Shown piece after piece: positions 23,341 through 35,310 of a stretch of DNA of 64,000 nt. This stretch comes from Elmis aenea. Its lineage: Eukaryota; Arthropoda; Insecta; Coleoptera; Elmidae. The notes below the pieces were generated by a model. That model saw only the letters and a list, made by a program, of their open reading frames with translations. It was not told the origin of the DNA and searched no databases. How positions within the stretch are numbered: the stretch's first letter is position 1; every line of letters starts with the position of its first letter. The position numbers and the translations under genes were made by a program. The stretch is from the NCBI GenBank assembly GCA_947652605.1, contig OX393577.1:63574108-63638107 (forward strand), read 5' to 3'.

Positions 23341-24508
23341 GTTTAAGCATGATGTAATGGCAAGAGGGAGACGCATGCGGACAGTATTTTGACCACCCAA
23401 TAATCATAAAGACATAATTTCAGAATTTCTTTGTCGATAAACAATTTAAACATCTTTTTAATGAAACTGTTTTATTAAAAGGTTACACTAATGGATAGTA
23501 TGCTCTTTAATTAAAAACATTTTTATGAAGAAACTTAAAATGTATTATCAAATGGTACAAAATTTCAAGAGCTTTTAAATTTTAAATGCCATGTATACAG
23601 AATGTCCCAAATTCGAGTAAATGCATGAGGATCTCGCTTATCTTAAGAGTTACGAGGTCGGTTAAATTAGGGCAAAGTTGAGAAATTAGATGCTCATCAA
23701 ATATCTACAAAGAAAATTTTCATAGCTGTCTACAAAAATTCCGAGAAATAATGTATTTAAAAATGTGACTTTATTGTAAAGGAATCTAAGCACAGGACTC
23801 TGGCACTACTTAGCAATTAAGTAATTAGCACGAAAAGAAAAAAAATATCTTTTCGACCCCGACTAGTGTTAGTAAAAATTTAAATTAAAAAAATAAATAA
23901 ATCCAAATCTTTTGTAACTCCATTACCAAGTGTAACGTTTTTGATAAACTCGCGATAAAGAAAATAAAAATTCCGTTATGGTAGTTCATTTCGGAGCCTT
24001 CCTGCTGCTTATGAAACGACTTCATCCATTACTACTGACAACAGGAAATTGTGATTCTCTATCAACCACACGTAGTTCGTTCCGTAAACAAAACTCACTA
24101 AAAATGTCGTTGATTTAACACAAAATGCCCGCATTGACGTCCCGCTTTTCACACTTAAACAAACTGGAACAAAAAAAGACAACCCTACGCGAGCTCAGAG
24201 TAAATATAAAAGACTTCTGAATTAATTATAATTCAAGCGATGTCAACCAATAAAAAATGTTAATGCTACGTGTGTGACTTCAATCCGTATTATTGGGGTT
24301 GGTAAAGTGACAGCCAAAATGGATAAATGTCTCTTAACGTGCGTGTGCATAATATACCGTTAAAATCGTTTAAAAATGTATTTTCTAGTTTATATATTTT
24401 TTTATCTATCGCCCTATAATTGTATAAGTTAAGTTCAAACACCGAAAATCCTACTACAACGCGTTCTGACACAAGTAAAGAGGCCAAACAGCAAAATTCA
24501 TGTCGTTA
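23341..24508. other. No recognised gene; one decayed TACAGGGTG-like end
   Basis: AT-rich sequence. At 23595 tatacagaatgtcccaa resembles a decayed TACAGGGTGTCCC terminus, but no partner end is visible. Confidence 0.4.
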
Positions 24509-25032
24509 TCTATATATATATATAAAAGAGCTTGTTTGTGTGTTTGTTTGTTTGTTCGCTATACAATCCTAGGTCCGTTGACCGATCGGGACCAAATTTT
24601 GCACAGTTACTATGTAGGACCTTGCAGATCTAACGCCAAACTTTAAGTACAAGCACATATTACCAATTTAAAAAAAAATAATTACTTGGACGGGATTCGA
24701 TCTTACGTCGGCAAATACCTGGTCATAACACGATACGGCGCGGTGTATTTCACAAGTAAAGATTGTTTTGTATACAATTAGTAATAAATGTACATGAAGT
24801 ATTATTTTTATTAGTACATTTTTAATTGAAACAAGACGAAAGAAAATAAATTTGAGTTATTATTCAATTTTTAAGCAATAAATAGTTATTTTTTAAGGAA
24901 TTATAAGAAAATGAAAAGATGATTGTGATCAGAGTATGTCATTTGTGTATGATTTGGAATTATTGGGCTTATTCAAGTTAAAACAGTAATTAAAATTGTA
25001 ATCGCCCGTGCAACGCCGGGTAAACCATCTTG
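24509..25032 (+). mobile_element. Helitron-like non-autonomous element, 524 bp
   Basis: The element starts TC followed by a TA run and ataaaagagc, then GTTT repeats and a block reading ccgttgaccgatcgggaccaa. It ends with a short GC hairpin (cccg tgcaacgc cggg at 25006-25020) and CTTG about eight bases later. A TC start and a hairpin just before a CTRR-like end are Helitron features, and this overall layout is common in insect Helitron MITEs. The CTTG end departs slightly from CTRR. No Rep/helicase is encoded and no inverted repeats are present. Confidence 0.65.
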
Positions 25033-25272
25033 TTATTTATAAAAAAAAAAACTTTAACCAATAATATTTTTAAAATGTGGGTAGTGCAAAGTGTTAAATA
25101 ATCTATTGTCAATCTAATTTCCAAGCGAATTTTTTCAGACAAGTTGAAAATTTTTGAAACTACTGTATTTTCATGAAAATGCAATTTTCACGAAAACGGT
25201 TGACCTTAGACCCATACAACCTTTTACATTTTTTGAAATAAATTTAAAGAGAAATCCAAAAATGTAAAAATA
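25033..25272. other. AT-rich spacer
   Basis: Nothing recognised. Confidence 0.4.
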
Positions 25273-25336
25273 TACAGGGTGTTCCATAAGAAAAAGTATA
25301 AGTTTGATATGCCACTCATTTTTGGAGCACCCTGCA
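25273..25336. mobile_element. Minimal TACAGGGTG element, 64 bp
   Basis: TACAGGGTGTTCCATAAG at the left faces tttttggagcaccctgca at the right. The terminal 13 bases pair as inverted repeats. Only about 30 bp separate them, so this is either an extremely short member of the TACAGGGTG family or two ends left by an internal deletion. The right flank does not keep a clean TA. Confidence 0.6.
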
Positions 25337-26227
25337 TGTGAAAATATTTTTAAAATGTAGCCCTTATTGACTTACATAATTTAACCGCAACAGAAGTTGG
25401 AGAATATATACCGTTTCGCCATAAAACTCCGTGGCGTCCGCCGTGACTAACTTTGTATATTTTTACGAAATCCTGTTATCAACTATTTCAATCATAGCAA
25501 TTCGACAAGACACAAAAACAGCTTAAATTGACTTGTACTGAATAAACGAAGTTCAGAAGCTATTGTGTGCTTCCTAGTAAAAAGTTTCATTTCAGGGACG
25601 TATTTTTCTTTTGCTCACCGCCACTGCAGTCTAAATATAAAATATAGGGGGCATAAATAAACAACAACAGCAAATACAACTGAAACTACACTATCCCAAT
25701 AGACTTTCAATTTCACTGTCGTTATTGAATAACTAAAACGAAATTGGATATCGCATCACGCATCCGGTATTGGAGACTGCAGATAAAAAGCAAATAAAAG
25801 TTCATCTGAGGTACCGTGTCATGTATTGAAGTGTTTATAAAACGAAACTCAATATTTTTGAGTGTTATTGTTGAATTTTTGTAATGGAAAATTTGCTGGG
25901 AAATTACCGAAAATGAATGAAAAATGGACACGGGAATTATTGATAAAGCAGTACAACATGGATGTATATTTGTTACATAAATAAGCGAATTGATAGGATT
26001 TTTTTTAAGTCTGTCAAGGGTCGTTGCCCTTACGCGAAAATATTAAAAATCCTATTTCTCGCTCAAGTATCTTGAAAAATAAAGTTAGCTTAATAAATAA
26101 AGAACATTTTTTTACTTATCGTATTAATTAACTTGTAGTGCTTTAGCGTTAAAAAATAATTATCATCATAAATTAATATGTACAAGCTTATTTTAAGTCA
26201 AAAACTCTAATCTTTTTTTTTAAGTAA
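25337..26227. other. No recognised gene or element
   Basis: AT-rich sequence without family motifs. Confidence 0.45.
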
Positions 26228-26231
26228 TTAA

Positions 26232-27564
26232 GTGTAGGGGAGACCGGGGATAAAAGTAACACGGGTAGGTTGTAATAGTGCCTATAGTTTCTTTAGTTTT
26301 TGTTTTATATCGCCCTAAACGCTTTTGCAATGTTGTTACATCCAGCTCCCTACCTACATTGCTAGTTTTCAACTGTCATAGAGGTTAACTTTTTGCCAGC
26401 CAGAGTCACTATTTTCCGCCTAAAAGTTACTGCGTTGTCTCATCCGTCGAGTAACTTTTAGGCGATCTCTAAAATAAGAACAAAAAAGTACCTATATTAT
26501 TTTGTTCTAAATTTAGTTGGCTATTGGTGGATGCAATACAATTTTGAAGTTAGAATCGTGGTTAATTGTGGATTCCCTGATTTTTTTTTTTGTGTACACT
26601 TGGGGTCAAAAGTAACAAAGTGTTACAACCAATCCCAATTAATGTTTTCACTTGCAAATGTTCACTCTTAGCACATAATTGGTGGCTTTCTTCGTAGATG
26701 AGAATATACAAGAGTTGTCGGAATAATTTTCCAATTTGTTGTATCTTTTTGATTCACATTTTTAAATATGTAGGTACTTATAATCTTGGCAAACCTGGTA
26801 ACTGCAGTCCCAAATTATTAAATTATAAAACTCAGTATATAATATCGGTTTAATGATGGAAATGTATGTAAAGCTAAATCATTTCTTAAAAAGCATTTTA
26901 AATTATAAAACCTATGTAAATTGGTAAGATCTGGTACTTTTGGTTTTCCTACCAGCCGCCATTGTTTTTATTCTATTACCTTAATATTTATAACTTAATA
27001 TAAACAAAGCTTTAACCAACCCAACTTAACCTGACCCCCTTTTACTGATTTAATGAATGACGGTCAGTTTAAGGGCGGTTAGATTTTTTAAAAATAAAAC
27101 AAACAGTTATTATGATCCAGTATAAATTTAATAATTTGAGACCGCCCTTACCTGGTATGCCATACTGTTCACTTATCATTTTGTATTGTACCAAAGATAT
27201 TTTTTTTTATTTTTTCATGTTGCTAATGTGTATTTTTGAATAAAATATTAATTTTGTTGATGAATACTAATATATTTACCCACTACTTATGAGCTGTGTA
27301 AATTATTTTGCCGTTACAACTTACCCCAATCATTGTTACTTTTAGCCCCAACGTTGAGGTTGAAAGTAACAGCTGTCTTACTAAAGAAATTTTTTTTCTT
27401 CTAACAGTTGCTTTACGAAAGAAACACACGAAATAAATATCTTGGAAGCAAGACAAATGTCCAATCCATCATTAAACCAAATTGGATGTAAAAAATTTGT
27501 AATAATCTATGAGAAATTAAATAAAAACAAAAAAAATGTTACTTTTATCCCCGGTCTCCCCTAC
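26232..27564. mobile_element. TTAA-flanked TIR element, 1.33 kb
   Basis: The termini are GTGTAGGGGAGACCGGGGAT and, on the other side, the reverse complement of GTAGGGGAGACCGGGGAT. They share about 27 bp of near-perfect inverted repeat through ATAAAAGTAAC. TTAA lies immediately outside both ends (26228-26231 and 27565-27568). A TTAA duplication is the piggyBac signature, although some Sola elements also use it. The motif aaagtaac is repeated inside near each end (26608 and about 27335-27370, both strands). No transposase frame is visible, so the element is non-autonomous. Confidence 0.8.
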
Positions 27565-27568
27565 TTAA

Positions 27569-30247
27569 ATTGATTAGTCAATCACTTAAATAATCCAACG
27601 AATTAACACAAAAGTTTGAAACTGCCGTGAAATTACTCATTACTTCCACAATTCATTGAATTGTTATTTTGTAAATTCGACGAATCGTTGTACCTCAAAA
27701 GACATTTTCACTACATTTATGAAATGGTTATCTTTTGTTCGGACAATTACGTTATCCTTGTATTTGTACAAAGAAATGTAGTACAAAAACCGGATTAATA
27801 ATGCAACCGAAATATTGATTTGTGCCACTTTTGTCGAAAGTAAGTAAAATTTCCGCATTGGGGTTTTATTTACTTTGGACAAGCGGTAATTGGGCTTGAT
27901 AATTGCAAATTGAAATGAACATTCACGTAACTTGACTTAAATTAAATTGTGGTCGTTAACAGACACAATATTTATAATACTGTTACTAAGTTTATTTTAG
28001 TAATTTGTGGTTGCGAATATTTGTTTGATTAGTCAGTCAAATTGCAATTTTTTGCGACATACTCTAAATTCGTTGCACAAAGATCCAGGTTGAAAAAACT
28101 TCCGCTTTTATGTCTTAAGAATGAGGCGATTGTCCTAAAAATAGATCGAATTAACATTTAATAGCAGAACTAAACTTAACGCTTGTTCAAGATTCGGCAA
28201 TTAAAAGTCCGCTATCCCCAAGTGAAATCTGTTTGTTTAAATGAGACAACATTGTTGCCGATTCATTGACACAAAAATAAAACGTAGTGTAGTGAGCGTT
28301 AAAACGAGATAAAGGGCTGCTCGTTTTCTCCTTAGTCCATTACCGTGATTAAACACTTCTGAATCTTGGAACAACATTCTCGCGTTTCTTACTAAAACTC
28401 TCGTGTTAGAAATCCAATTTCTTGATACGGATTATTGTTTCTACCCTTTGTTATTACAAGAACTTCGATCACGGATATTTTAGGAGCAGTTTTCGTACGA
28501 ATATATTACAATTATGTGTTATAAACTAAATGAAAACGTTTTGAGGTTTTTTACTTATGTGGTGTGTTTAACATATTATGGTTGCTAGACCAATACATTG
28601 TTGACTGTTTGTATAAAGTTACTTCAAAGTATGTGCGATTTTTAATAGGCCTAGTTTGACAACCTTAATAGTTGTTTTGTGTTTTTTTTTTAACTGGAAA
28701 CTTTACAATAACTTTAATATTTTTAATCAAATCATTATCTACCTCTTGGTGTAACGTTTACACTTTCAGACTTTAAATTATAATAATTAAAAGAAAATCT
28801 ATGACACATGAAGGGTATAGAAAAAGAAAAAGATACCTTTATGAAATTCTTGGCAATTTTGAAATATTAATACTATCTTGAAGCAAAAAAGAAGTACAGA
28901 AATTCAGAAAGAAAAGACGTTTCGTTGGGAATTTTCTTTCATGGTGTACTTACACTTAATATTTTTCTCGAAAAATTTATTAACAAAAGTTTTATGCAGT
29001 TCTATGTCATTTATAAAAACAAACGAGTATTTTAAAAAAACAAATAGAAACGTCATTAATATCTGCGTCACGTGATAGACAATACAATTTGTAAAATATC
29101 CATAAAATGTAACCAATAAATTGTTACATAGATAGATTAAATCATTATGACTAGTTTTTTTTTTTTTTGCTAAACACCAAGCAATTTTTTAAACGCACAT
29201 CTAAAACACATTTATTCAATCGATAAGCAAAATCGCCATGCAGACATTCAAAAGCAAATATTTTTAAAGAATTAGCATACAATGTAATCCACGCTTCTGC
29301 CGCGCACTTTACGACTGTCTAAAAACATATACGACTTGCCTGATATAAAAGTTAAATAAAATTGTACGATAGCTCGATATCAACGAGCAAAACTCTTATG
29401 GACTACGAAATAACAAAGTTAATGCAATAAACAGACGATAGATATAACCCCAGAATATGAGGATATCGAAGAAGAAACAAATAATATGGGGAATATGGCC
29501 GGCAGATGGCCAGCCAGCCGTGCGCGCCACGAAATGGAGAAATATCGAAATTGAATTCGCGCTTTTACGATTTGCAAAAGATATGTGTTAACCAGATAGA
29601 CATAAGGAACCAAAGATTGGGATCCAATCCCTCGGGTATAATAAGTAATATTTATAGCATCATATAACTCCGTTTATATATACGACCTTTATATGTAAGC
29701 TATCTTAATTCATCATCTAAGGAACTATAAATTATATAACTTTTACAGATCCTCACACAATGTGTTATATAAGTTATATCAAGTGATTTACACATACGCG
29801 TATCATCCCTTATATATTTTGCGAACCACAGGATAAGGCGATGCCGGCTGAGATAGTTTCAGCAAGTTTGCTGATAACTTTTAGTACTCTATTGAGAGAA
29901 AACTGCTCCTCGAGCAAAAAAAATGTTGATCAATTTTTTTATTCTTTACATTAAACCAAAACATGCATAAACGTTACCGTTTCGATAAATTTAAACTACT
30001 TTGCATAGAGTATTAATTAATTTACGATTGTACAAGTTGTGATTGAAAATAAAACGATAAATTATTTAAGGATAATACTTAAAAGAAGGACAACAAACCA
30101 GTCAACCTACTAACATTGTAATTTTTAATCGTAACTGAAAATTGTCCTTTTAGTATTCAAATAAATGTAAGGTTTTAGCAAACCAAAATCTAATAATTCA
30201 ATTGTTGAACTACTGTAAAGACATGCATTTTAGAACCATACCTTCAG
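27569..30247. other. No recognised gene or element
   Basis: AT-rich sequence. A somewhat GC-richer part at 29400-29640 holds a short protein-like plus frame (EYEDIEEETNNMGNMAGRW) with no known family. Nothing else is supported. Confidence 0.4.
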
Positions 30248-30248
30248 C

Positions 30249-31945
30249 AATAATAATAATAATAATAATCTTTATTTGTTCCGAATATCCCAAAAAAGGT
30301 GTAGAACTTGTCACAATAATAATTTACGTACATTACAAATAATATACATAGTTAATAAAAAAGAGAAAAAACACAGAAAAATGATAATTAAATATAACAT
30401 TTTATAAAGTCAGCATCATTTAAATATTCGCTTACTCCTCCATAGTAAGCTTTAGAAATCAGAACTTTTCTTAATTTTTTCTTCAATTCGCGGGTGGAAA
30501 GATTTATTATACTCTCAGGTGATGTGTTAAATTTATTATACAGGGTGTGTATAAATTGGCGGAAGTGCTACACGTGACGATGTTCTTCGTAAAATTCTAA
30601 GTCGAAAATCTTGATACAAAAATGTTGTACCATGCTTCCTATGGCCTCAGGAAACATTTAAAGAAAACAAAATTGGCAACATTGCATACATTGATTTGCG
30701 TTTGGACATTTTTTTATCAGCAATTTTTACTTAGGTATTTACAATTTTTGTTCGAACTTCAGTTCGTAAACATAGCTGCAAACTTTTGGGTATCGTAAAA
30801 CACAAGCTAGAAATAATTACGAGAAAAACAGAGATGACAGCTAATGACAATGTTGCCATGTGTATTATTTTCATTCAAATCAGTGATTTACATACTTTCA
30901 ACACCAATTTTTGAAAGGAAGAACACAATATCTAGGAAAAAATACTATTCGAAATTTATTTTTATTCCAAATTGCAGCTTTTTCATTTGCAAGTATTAAA
31001 TAATAACGCTTATTAAAGGACTAAATGTCAAAACTTTGAGGACCTCTTGCAGACACAGCAAGCATGGTACAACATTTTTGTATTAAGATTTTCGACTTGG
31101 AATTTTACGAAGAACATTGCCACGTGTAGCGCTTCCGCCAATTTTTACACACCCTGTATATAGTAATACTTGTGGAGACAACGTTTTTTTGAAGATAGGT
31201 ATATTTGAAACAATCGGGTTTTAGGTTTTTTTTTATGTCGCGTATTGGCTGCATGGTTTCTTATATTCTCTTCGAACAGATCTACATTATTTTTAACAAA
31301 AAGGATGGCTTCGAGGATAAATAGGCCGTAAAAGGTTAATATTTCGTTGTCACGAAAAGTGTCTTTACAGTGATCTCGGTAGTTTAGGCCAAATATGTTT
31401 CTTATACATCGCTTTTGTATAATGAAGAGGCGTTCTGAGTCACTAGCGTTACCCCAAAAAATTACAGCATAGCGTAACCTAGATTCAACATATGCATGAT
31501 ATGCAGTTTTGGCCGCGTTTGTACTGACCAATTTTTTTAGGTTTTTTAGTGCGAAAGGATACCGTGACAGGCTTTGTGACAGGCGTTCGATGTGGTATGA
31601 CCAGTCCAGTCTAGAGTCAATACCTAAACCAAGAAATGATATTTTATTAACAACATTTATAGTTTGGGAATTGTTTTTAAGTTTTAAGTCGGAGGTTAAT
31701 TTACTTTGTGAAAATTTTATTACTTGAGTTTTATTGACATTTAAGGTTATATTGTTTAATGTGAACCAATGTTGGAGTTGGCCTAAGCAGTCAAAAAGTT
31801 TTTGTTCAGAATTTTTGGAATCCGATTTACTAATAATAGCAGATGTGTCATCGGCAAATTGTATGAGGGAAGTTTTGGCAAAATCTGGAAGGTCATTTGT
31901 GTACAGTATGTATAACAGGGGGCCTAAGATTGATACAATACAAAG
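30249..31945 (-). pseudogene. Non-LTR reverse transcriptase, 5'-truncated, split by a TIR element
   Basis: The minus strand encodes the second half of an RT. SILGPLLYILYTNDLP (end of motif B) opens near 31940 and QFADDTSAI is motif C. FLGLGIDSRLDW, YVESRLRYAVIFWGNASD and IQKRCIRNIFG form the thumb and post-RT region. The frame has no stop down to 31145, where a 620-bp element interrupts it, and resumes below 30537 with FNTSPESI to a stop at 30388-30390. The 3' end carries aataaagatt followed by an (ATT)n tail at 30249-30269. Domains before motif B are missing. Apart from truncation and the insertion it is well preserved. Confidence 0.9.
30539..31158. mobile_element. TACAGGGTG TIR element, 620 bp, inserted in an RT frame
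   Basis: The left end is TACAGGGTGTGTATAAATTG and the right end is its near-perfect reverse complement. The arms match for about 110 bp (gcgg aagtgctacacgtg, cgtaaaattc, caaaaatgttgtaccatgct). TA lies outside both ends (30537-30538 and 31159-31160). Removing the element and one TA restores the RT reading frame across the site, which sets the boundaries and the 2-bp target directly. There is no transposase. The outer nonamer is shared with 18963-20479, but the inner arms differ. Confidence 0.9.
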
Positions 31946-32040
31946 TTTAGTCTTTTCAATAAAAACAGGGACTAAAAACGAAAAATATTTCGTTCGTTTT
32001 TAATAGGAACGAAAACCAGATATTTCGTTTTTGTTGTTTA

Positions 32041-32094
32041 CGTTTCTACGCATATATTTTGTTTTAACAGAGTTAGAAAAATGGGCACCCTGAA
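32041..32094 (-). repeat. TACAGGGTG-family terminal fragment
   Basis: gttagaaaaatgggcaccctg at 32072-32092 is identical to 39465-39485. It is the reverse complement of a terminus starting CAGGGTGCCCATTTTT. No opposite end was found. Confidence 0.55.
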
Positions 32095-33279
32095 TATGAC
32101 AACACGCTTACATGCAACTGGCGTACAACTGTAAATTTCGGTAACTAAACAGTTTGTAATAAAACTATAAATATTTTTAATAAAATTATACATGCGACCG
32201 AAATCAGTCTAGCAGTAAATTTTCAGGGCAAACTTGAACTGATTAGATTGTGATATGGGTTCGATACAAAATTGTAAACTCACTGAATGATAAAGCAGGG
32301 CAACGATAACCAAAGCAACACAAAAAGTTCACAGACAAAAGCTCGTAACTTATTCATATTTTATACCCATAAAATAATTATTTATATTAAACTCAGACCA
32401 AATGTACACCAACATACTGCTCCCTGATCACAGCAAATGCATTTTAGCAATATATTTTCTTCGGAAAGTGTCACCAGCTGCGGAAGCAAGCTCATGAATT
32501 AAGAAAACCATTTATTAACACACACTTTGCTAAATTAAAAGCGTGGTCGTAGTGTCGTAGACTCAAAGACGTAAGTCTTCTTAATGGAATAAGACACGCT
32601 TCATGCAATCCAAATTAATCTCCTGTGGGAAGTAACACACGAAAAATTAGATACAACTCTCGACCTTCCGTAATTCACTTGAAGGTGCGCCGAACGTTTA
32701 CAGGATGCGACACTTTTCCCTATAAGTGTCAACTTTGTTTACACGAGACCACGGAAATTTATATTTACATGCACAATTTTATGACAAAACGCCAAGTTTA
32801 AGGATTTTGAAACGATTGCGCAAATCGTGGAATGAAAAATTTTCAGCACAAAACTAGCCAACAATACAAAAGTACTTTATCACAATTAATACGAAGAAAA
32901 TTCACTTAAAAAGAACAAAATATGTTTTTCATTCTTACATCCAAAATAAAGCCCACTTTGACGAGGTCTCTTTTATTGTAGCAAAGATATTAGTAAATGT
33001 TTTGTTTGATCAAAATTATACAGTTATTTGTGTACTATTTAAGTAAGTAATTTGGTATCCTAATTATAAAGCCAATTAAATTTTTAAAATCTAATTACAG
33101 TTAAGAGGGTAAATGCCCTTTTTTAATTAACGTGATTAGGGTAATTATTATAAATTTAAAACGGGGGAAGATAAAAAATCGCGTGGGCGGCTACCACGAG
33201 GAATATTTCCTAAACAATGTGGTTAAAACGTTCACGATTTTTTCATGAATGAGCTGAAAGTTTAAATGAACCGGTAGCG
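32095..33279. other. No recognised gene or element
   Basis: AT-rich sequence with no coding or mobile-element signal. Confidence 0.45.
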
Positions 33280-33720
33280 GCATTTCTGACTCGCGTAAAC
33301 TTTTCCTTATATATTTAATAGCGTCTTGTCCAAACTAGACAGACTGCGCTCATTAGAAATTAACCTGATGCACACGTCTGTCTGTTCCAAAATTACTAAA
33401 CTTCATAATCAGCTTCATCATTTCCGATAACCCCGGGTCTGGAATTAACTGGAATGTGCGGTGTCTCTGGTGAAGTATTTAAATTAGGTATGACAAGCAC
33501 TTGTGGCCATAAGCTGATTAAAATGCAAATCGGATTAGCGATGTTGGTGGGCAGTTTCGGTCCACTTGTCACTCATATGCCAAATTGAATTCTCATTTAA
33601 TTCGTATCGGACCGAAATTGGCAATTTTGCGGCGGTAATAATCACTTGCTCTATGATTATCGTGATGGCGTCATAAATATTTGTGAAAGTTCAAGTTATT
33701 TGAGTTACTACTTTGATTAA
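33280..33720. promoter_or_regulatory. Candidate regulatory island
   Basis: A repeat-free, GC-richer block with no long frame. It includes tgcaaatcggatta (Otx-like GGATTA next to an octamer-like core) near 33523. An inverted pair, ttcggtcc near 33555 and ggaccgaa near 33610, brackets about 50 bp. tttatgac-type cores lie near 33670. The compositional contrast and motif density suggest conserved regulatory DNA; this is inference only. Confidence 0.3.
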
Positions 33721-34127
33721 GTAAATTTCTTGCGATTAAAATTTATTCTGGAAAGCGTTTCCCAAATTTCTATTTTTTTATTCTATGGACACCATACGAA
33801 AACCAGGTGAATAGTTTCTGGCCTAGCCTATAGAGGGCGCAAATTTTATGAAATTTCTATGTTTTTTTTCAGTGTCGTCCTTCATTAGTTTGACTTTGAA
33901 GTCTAACATTTTTGGAACAGACATTTAGATAATTATTTAGTAAATTGTAACACGTTCCGTAAAAAAATAACTTGTGGATTTAGTGACTCTGTTTAACCAA
34001 TTGTGTAAAATTTTTCTTGTTAAGTATTTAAAATAGCCAATAATTAACACATGAAAACTTAAATAAATTGCTTAAATTATTAGGTACCATAGACATATGT
34101 CTATTCAAAAATTGGGTAGGTACCTAT
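33721..34127. other. No recognised gene or element
   Basis: AT-rich sequence up to the target duplication of the hAT element. Confidence 0.4.
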
Positions 34128-34135
34128 ATGGGTAC
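34128..34135. repeat. 8-bp target duplication, left
   Basis: atgggtac here is repeated exactly at 34962-34969, on the other side of the hAT element. Confidence 0.9.
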
Positions 34136-34961
34136 TAGGGTTTCTCATATTTGACCATTTTGCTTGTCCCGGGATTCCGGGAGAATCGGCCTTTGTCGGG
34201 GATTTCCCGGTATCCCGGGATGTAATAAATTATGTCAATATTTTTAAATAAATAACCCAAAAAATTAAGGGAGCGGTTTATTACTTAAAAACAACTCCAA
34301 GTCACATATGTAATACATTTTGCTCCATGATTATTACAAATAATTAAATAATATTGGTGAGAGAAACATACATTTGGGAATTATAACCTTTCTATTGCAA
34401 TTTCATATTTATGAATACAATAATATAATTTTTACAATGAATTTTTGTAATCAGATTTAAGAAAACAAAGGTGATCTGTGCTTCAGTCAATTAGTCTTTT
34501 TCTTAATTTATTAACAAAAAGTCCTGCTGCATAAAATGCTCTCTCAGTCTCTATTGATGTAGGTGAAATTGTCTTGAGAGCATCTAGCAGCAAATAAACA
34601 TCGTTATTATCGATAAAATTTCATTTATAAGCTATTTTGCTTTGAATTATTAGGGTACACAAAAATAAAACTGTAAAAGTATTTTGAAGATATTAACTTT
34701 GTAATGGAGACCGGGCTTCTTTGCGCCATACTAAAAGAGAAAAATTATTTTGTAGTTTTTCCATAATTTACTGTTAGTAAAGACATTTTAAGCATAAAAT
34801 TCTGATAAGTTATGAGAGTATTACAAAGATCTTAGCACAAAATAAACGAAAACAACACTTTTTTAAAATCCCGGGAAGTCCCGGGACAAAAAGCATTTCC
34901 CGGGAAATATAAAATAGCTTAAAATGGACTGGGATCCCGGAATCCCGGGAAAGAAACCCTA
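34136..34961 (-). mobile_element. hAT element, 826 bp, CCCGGGA-rich ends
   Basis: TAGGGTTTCTC at the left and AAGAAACCCTA at the right are inverted and lie inside an exact 8-bp duplication, atgggtac. Just inside each end are clusters of cccgggattccggg and tcccggga on both strands, which are likely subterminal transposase sites. The middle retains part of a transposase gene on the minus strand. It is an internally deleted or decayed hAT. Confidence 0.9.
34483..34625 (-). pseudogene. hAT transposase C-terminal piece
   Basis: The minus frame reads LLLDALKTISPTSIETERAF, then AAGLFVNKLRKRLID, then a stop. This is the conserved C-terminal core of hAT transposases (PTS-x-x-x-ERxFS-x-AG and R-x-RL). 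It sits inside the hAT at 34136-34961 in the same element context. The serine of ERxFS is replaced by tyrosine and the catalytic domain is absent. It cannot transpose itself. Confidence 0.85.
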
Positions 34962-35009
34962 ATGGGTACCATACGTTTTGAGATAAAACAACACAATTCA
35001 GCGTTTTAT

Positions 35010-35310
35010 CATTTGTGATTCTTTGCTTACTCGTCCATCGTTTAGCTCGTCAACTACATCGAGCGTATTCTTGCAAATTGTTGGTGCTATTATTTTAATC
35101 TTGCTCCATCAAATTTTTATATTTTCTGCTCTTTATCCAACCGTGTCTAAGGAATCTCGTTTAATAACGAAGCTGCTCTTCAAAATTGGCTTAACGACTT
35201 CTTCACCTCCAAACCACCTGATTTCTTTAGGTGTGGAATCGAAACACGGTCAGACCGTTGGAAGTCAATCGTAAAGAATGCAGGAGAATATATTATTGAT
35301 TATGTATACC
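35010..35310 (+). pseudogene. mariner transposase C-terminal remnant
   Basis: The plus strand gives NLAPSNFYIFCSLSNRV, then a stop, then NNEAALQNWLNDFFTSKPPD, FFRCGIETRSDRW and NAGEYIID. This matches the end of mariner-family transposases: the SPDLAPxDYHLF motif with the third catalytic acid, then FF-x-S-K-x-x-x-F-x-x-x-GI-x-x-L-x-x-RW and a terminal G-x-Y. Here the catalytic position reads N in APSN. With the in-frame stop this marks a dead copy. The N-terminal helix-turn-helix and first catalytic Asp are missing, and no terminal repeats were found. Confidence 0.9.

Noticed and set aside
23590..23720. tatacagaatgtcccaa as a TACAGGGTG-family end
   Set aside because: Two mismatches in the core and no partner terminus.
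24690..24740. tRNA-like gggattcgatc in the Helitron-like element
   Set aside because: It resembles a T-arm only locally; no matching acceptor and anticodon arms could be drawn.
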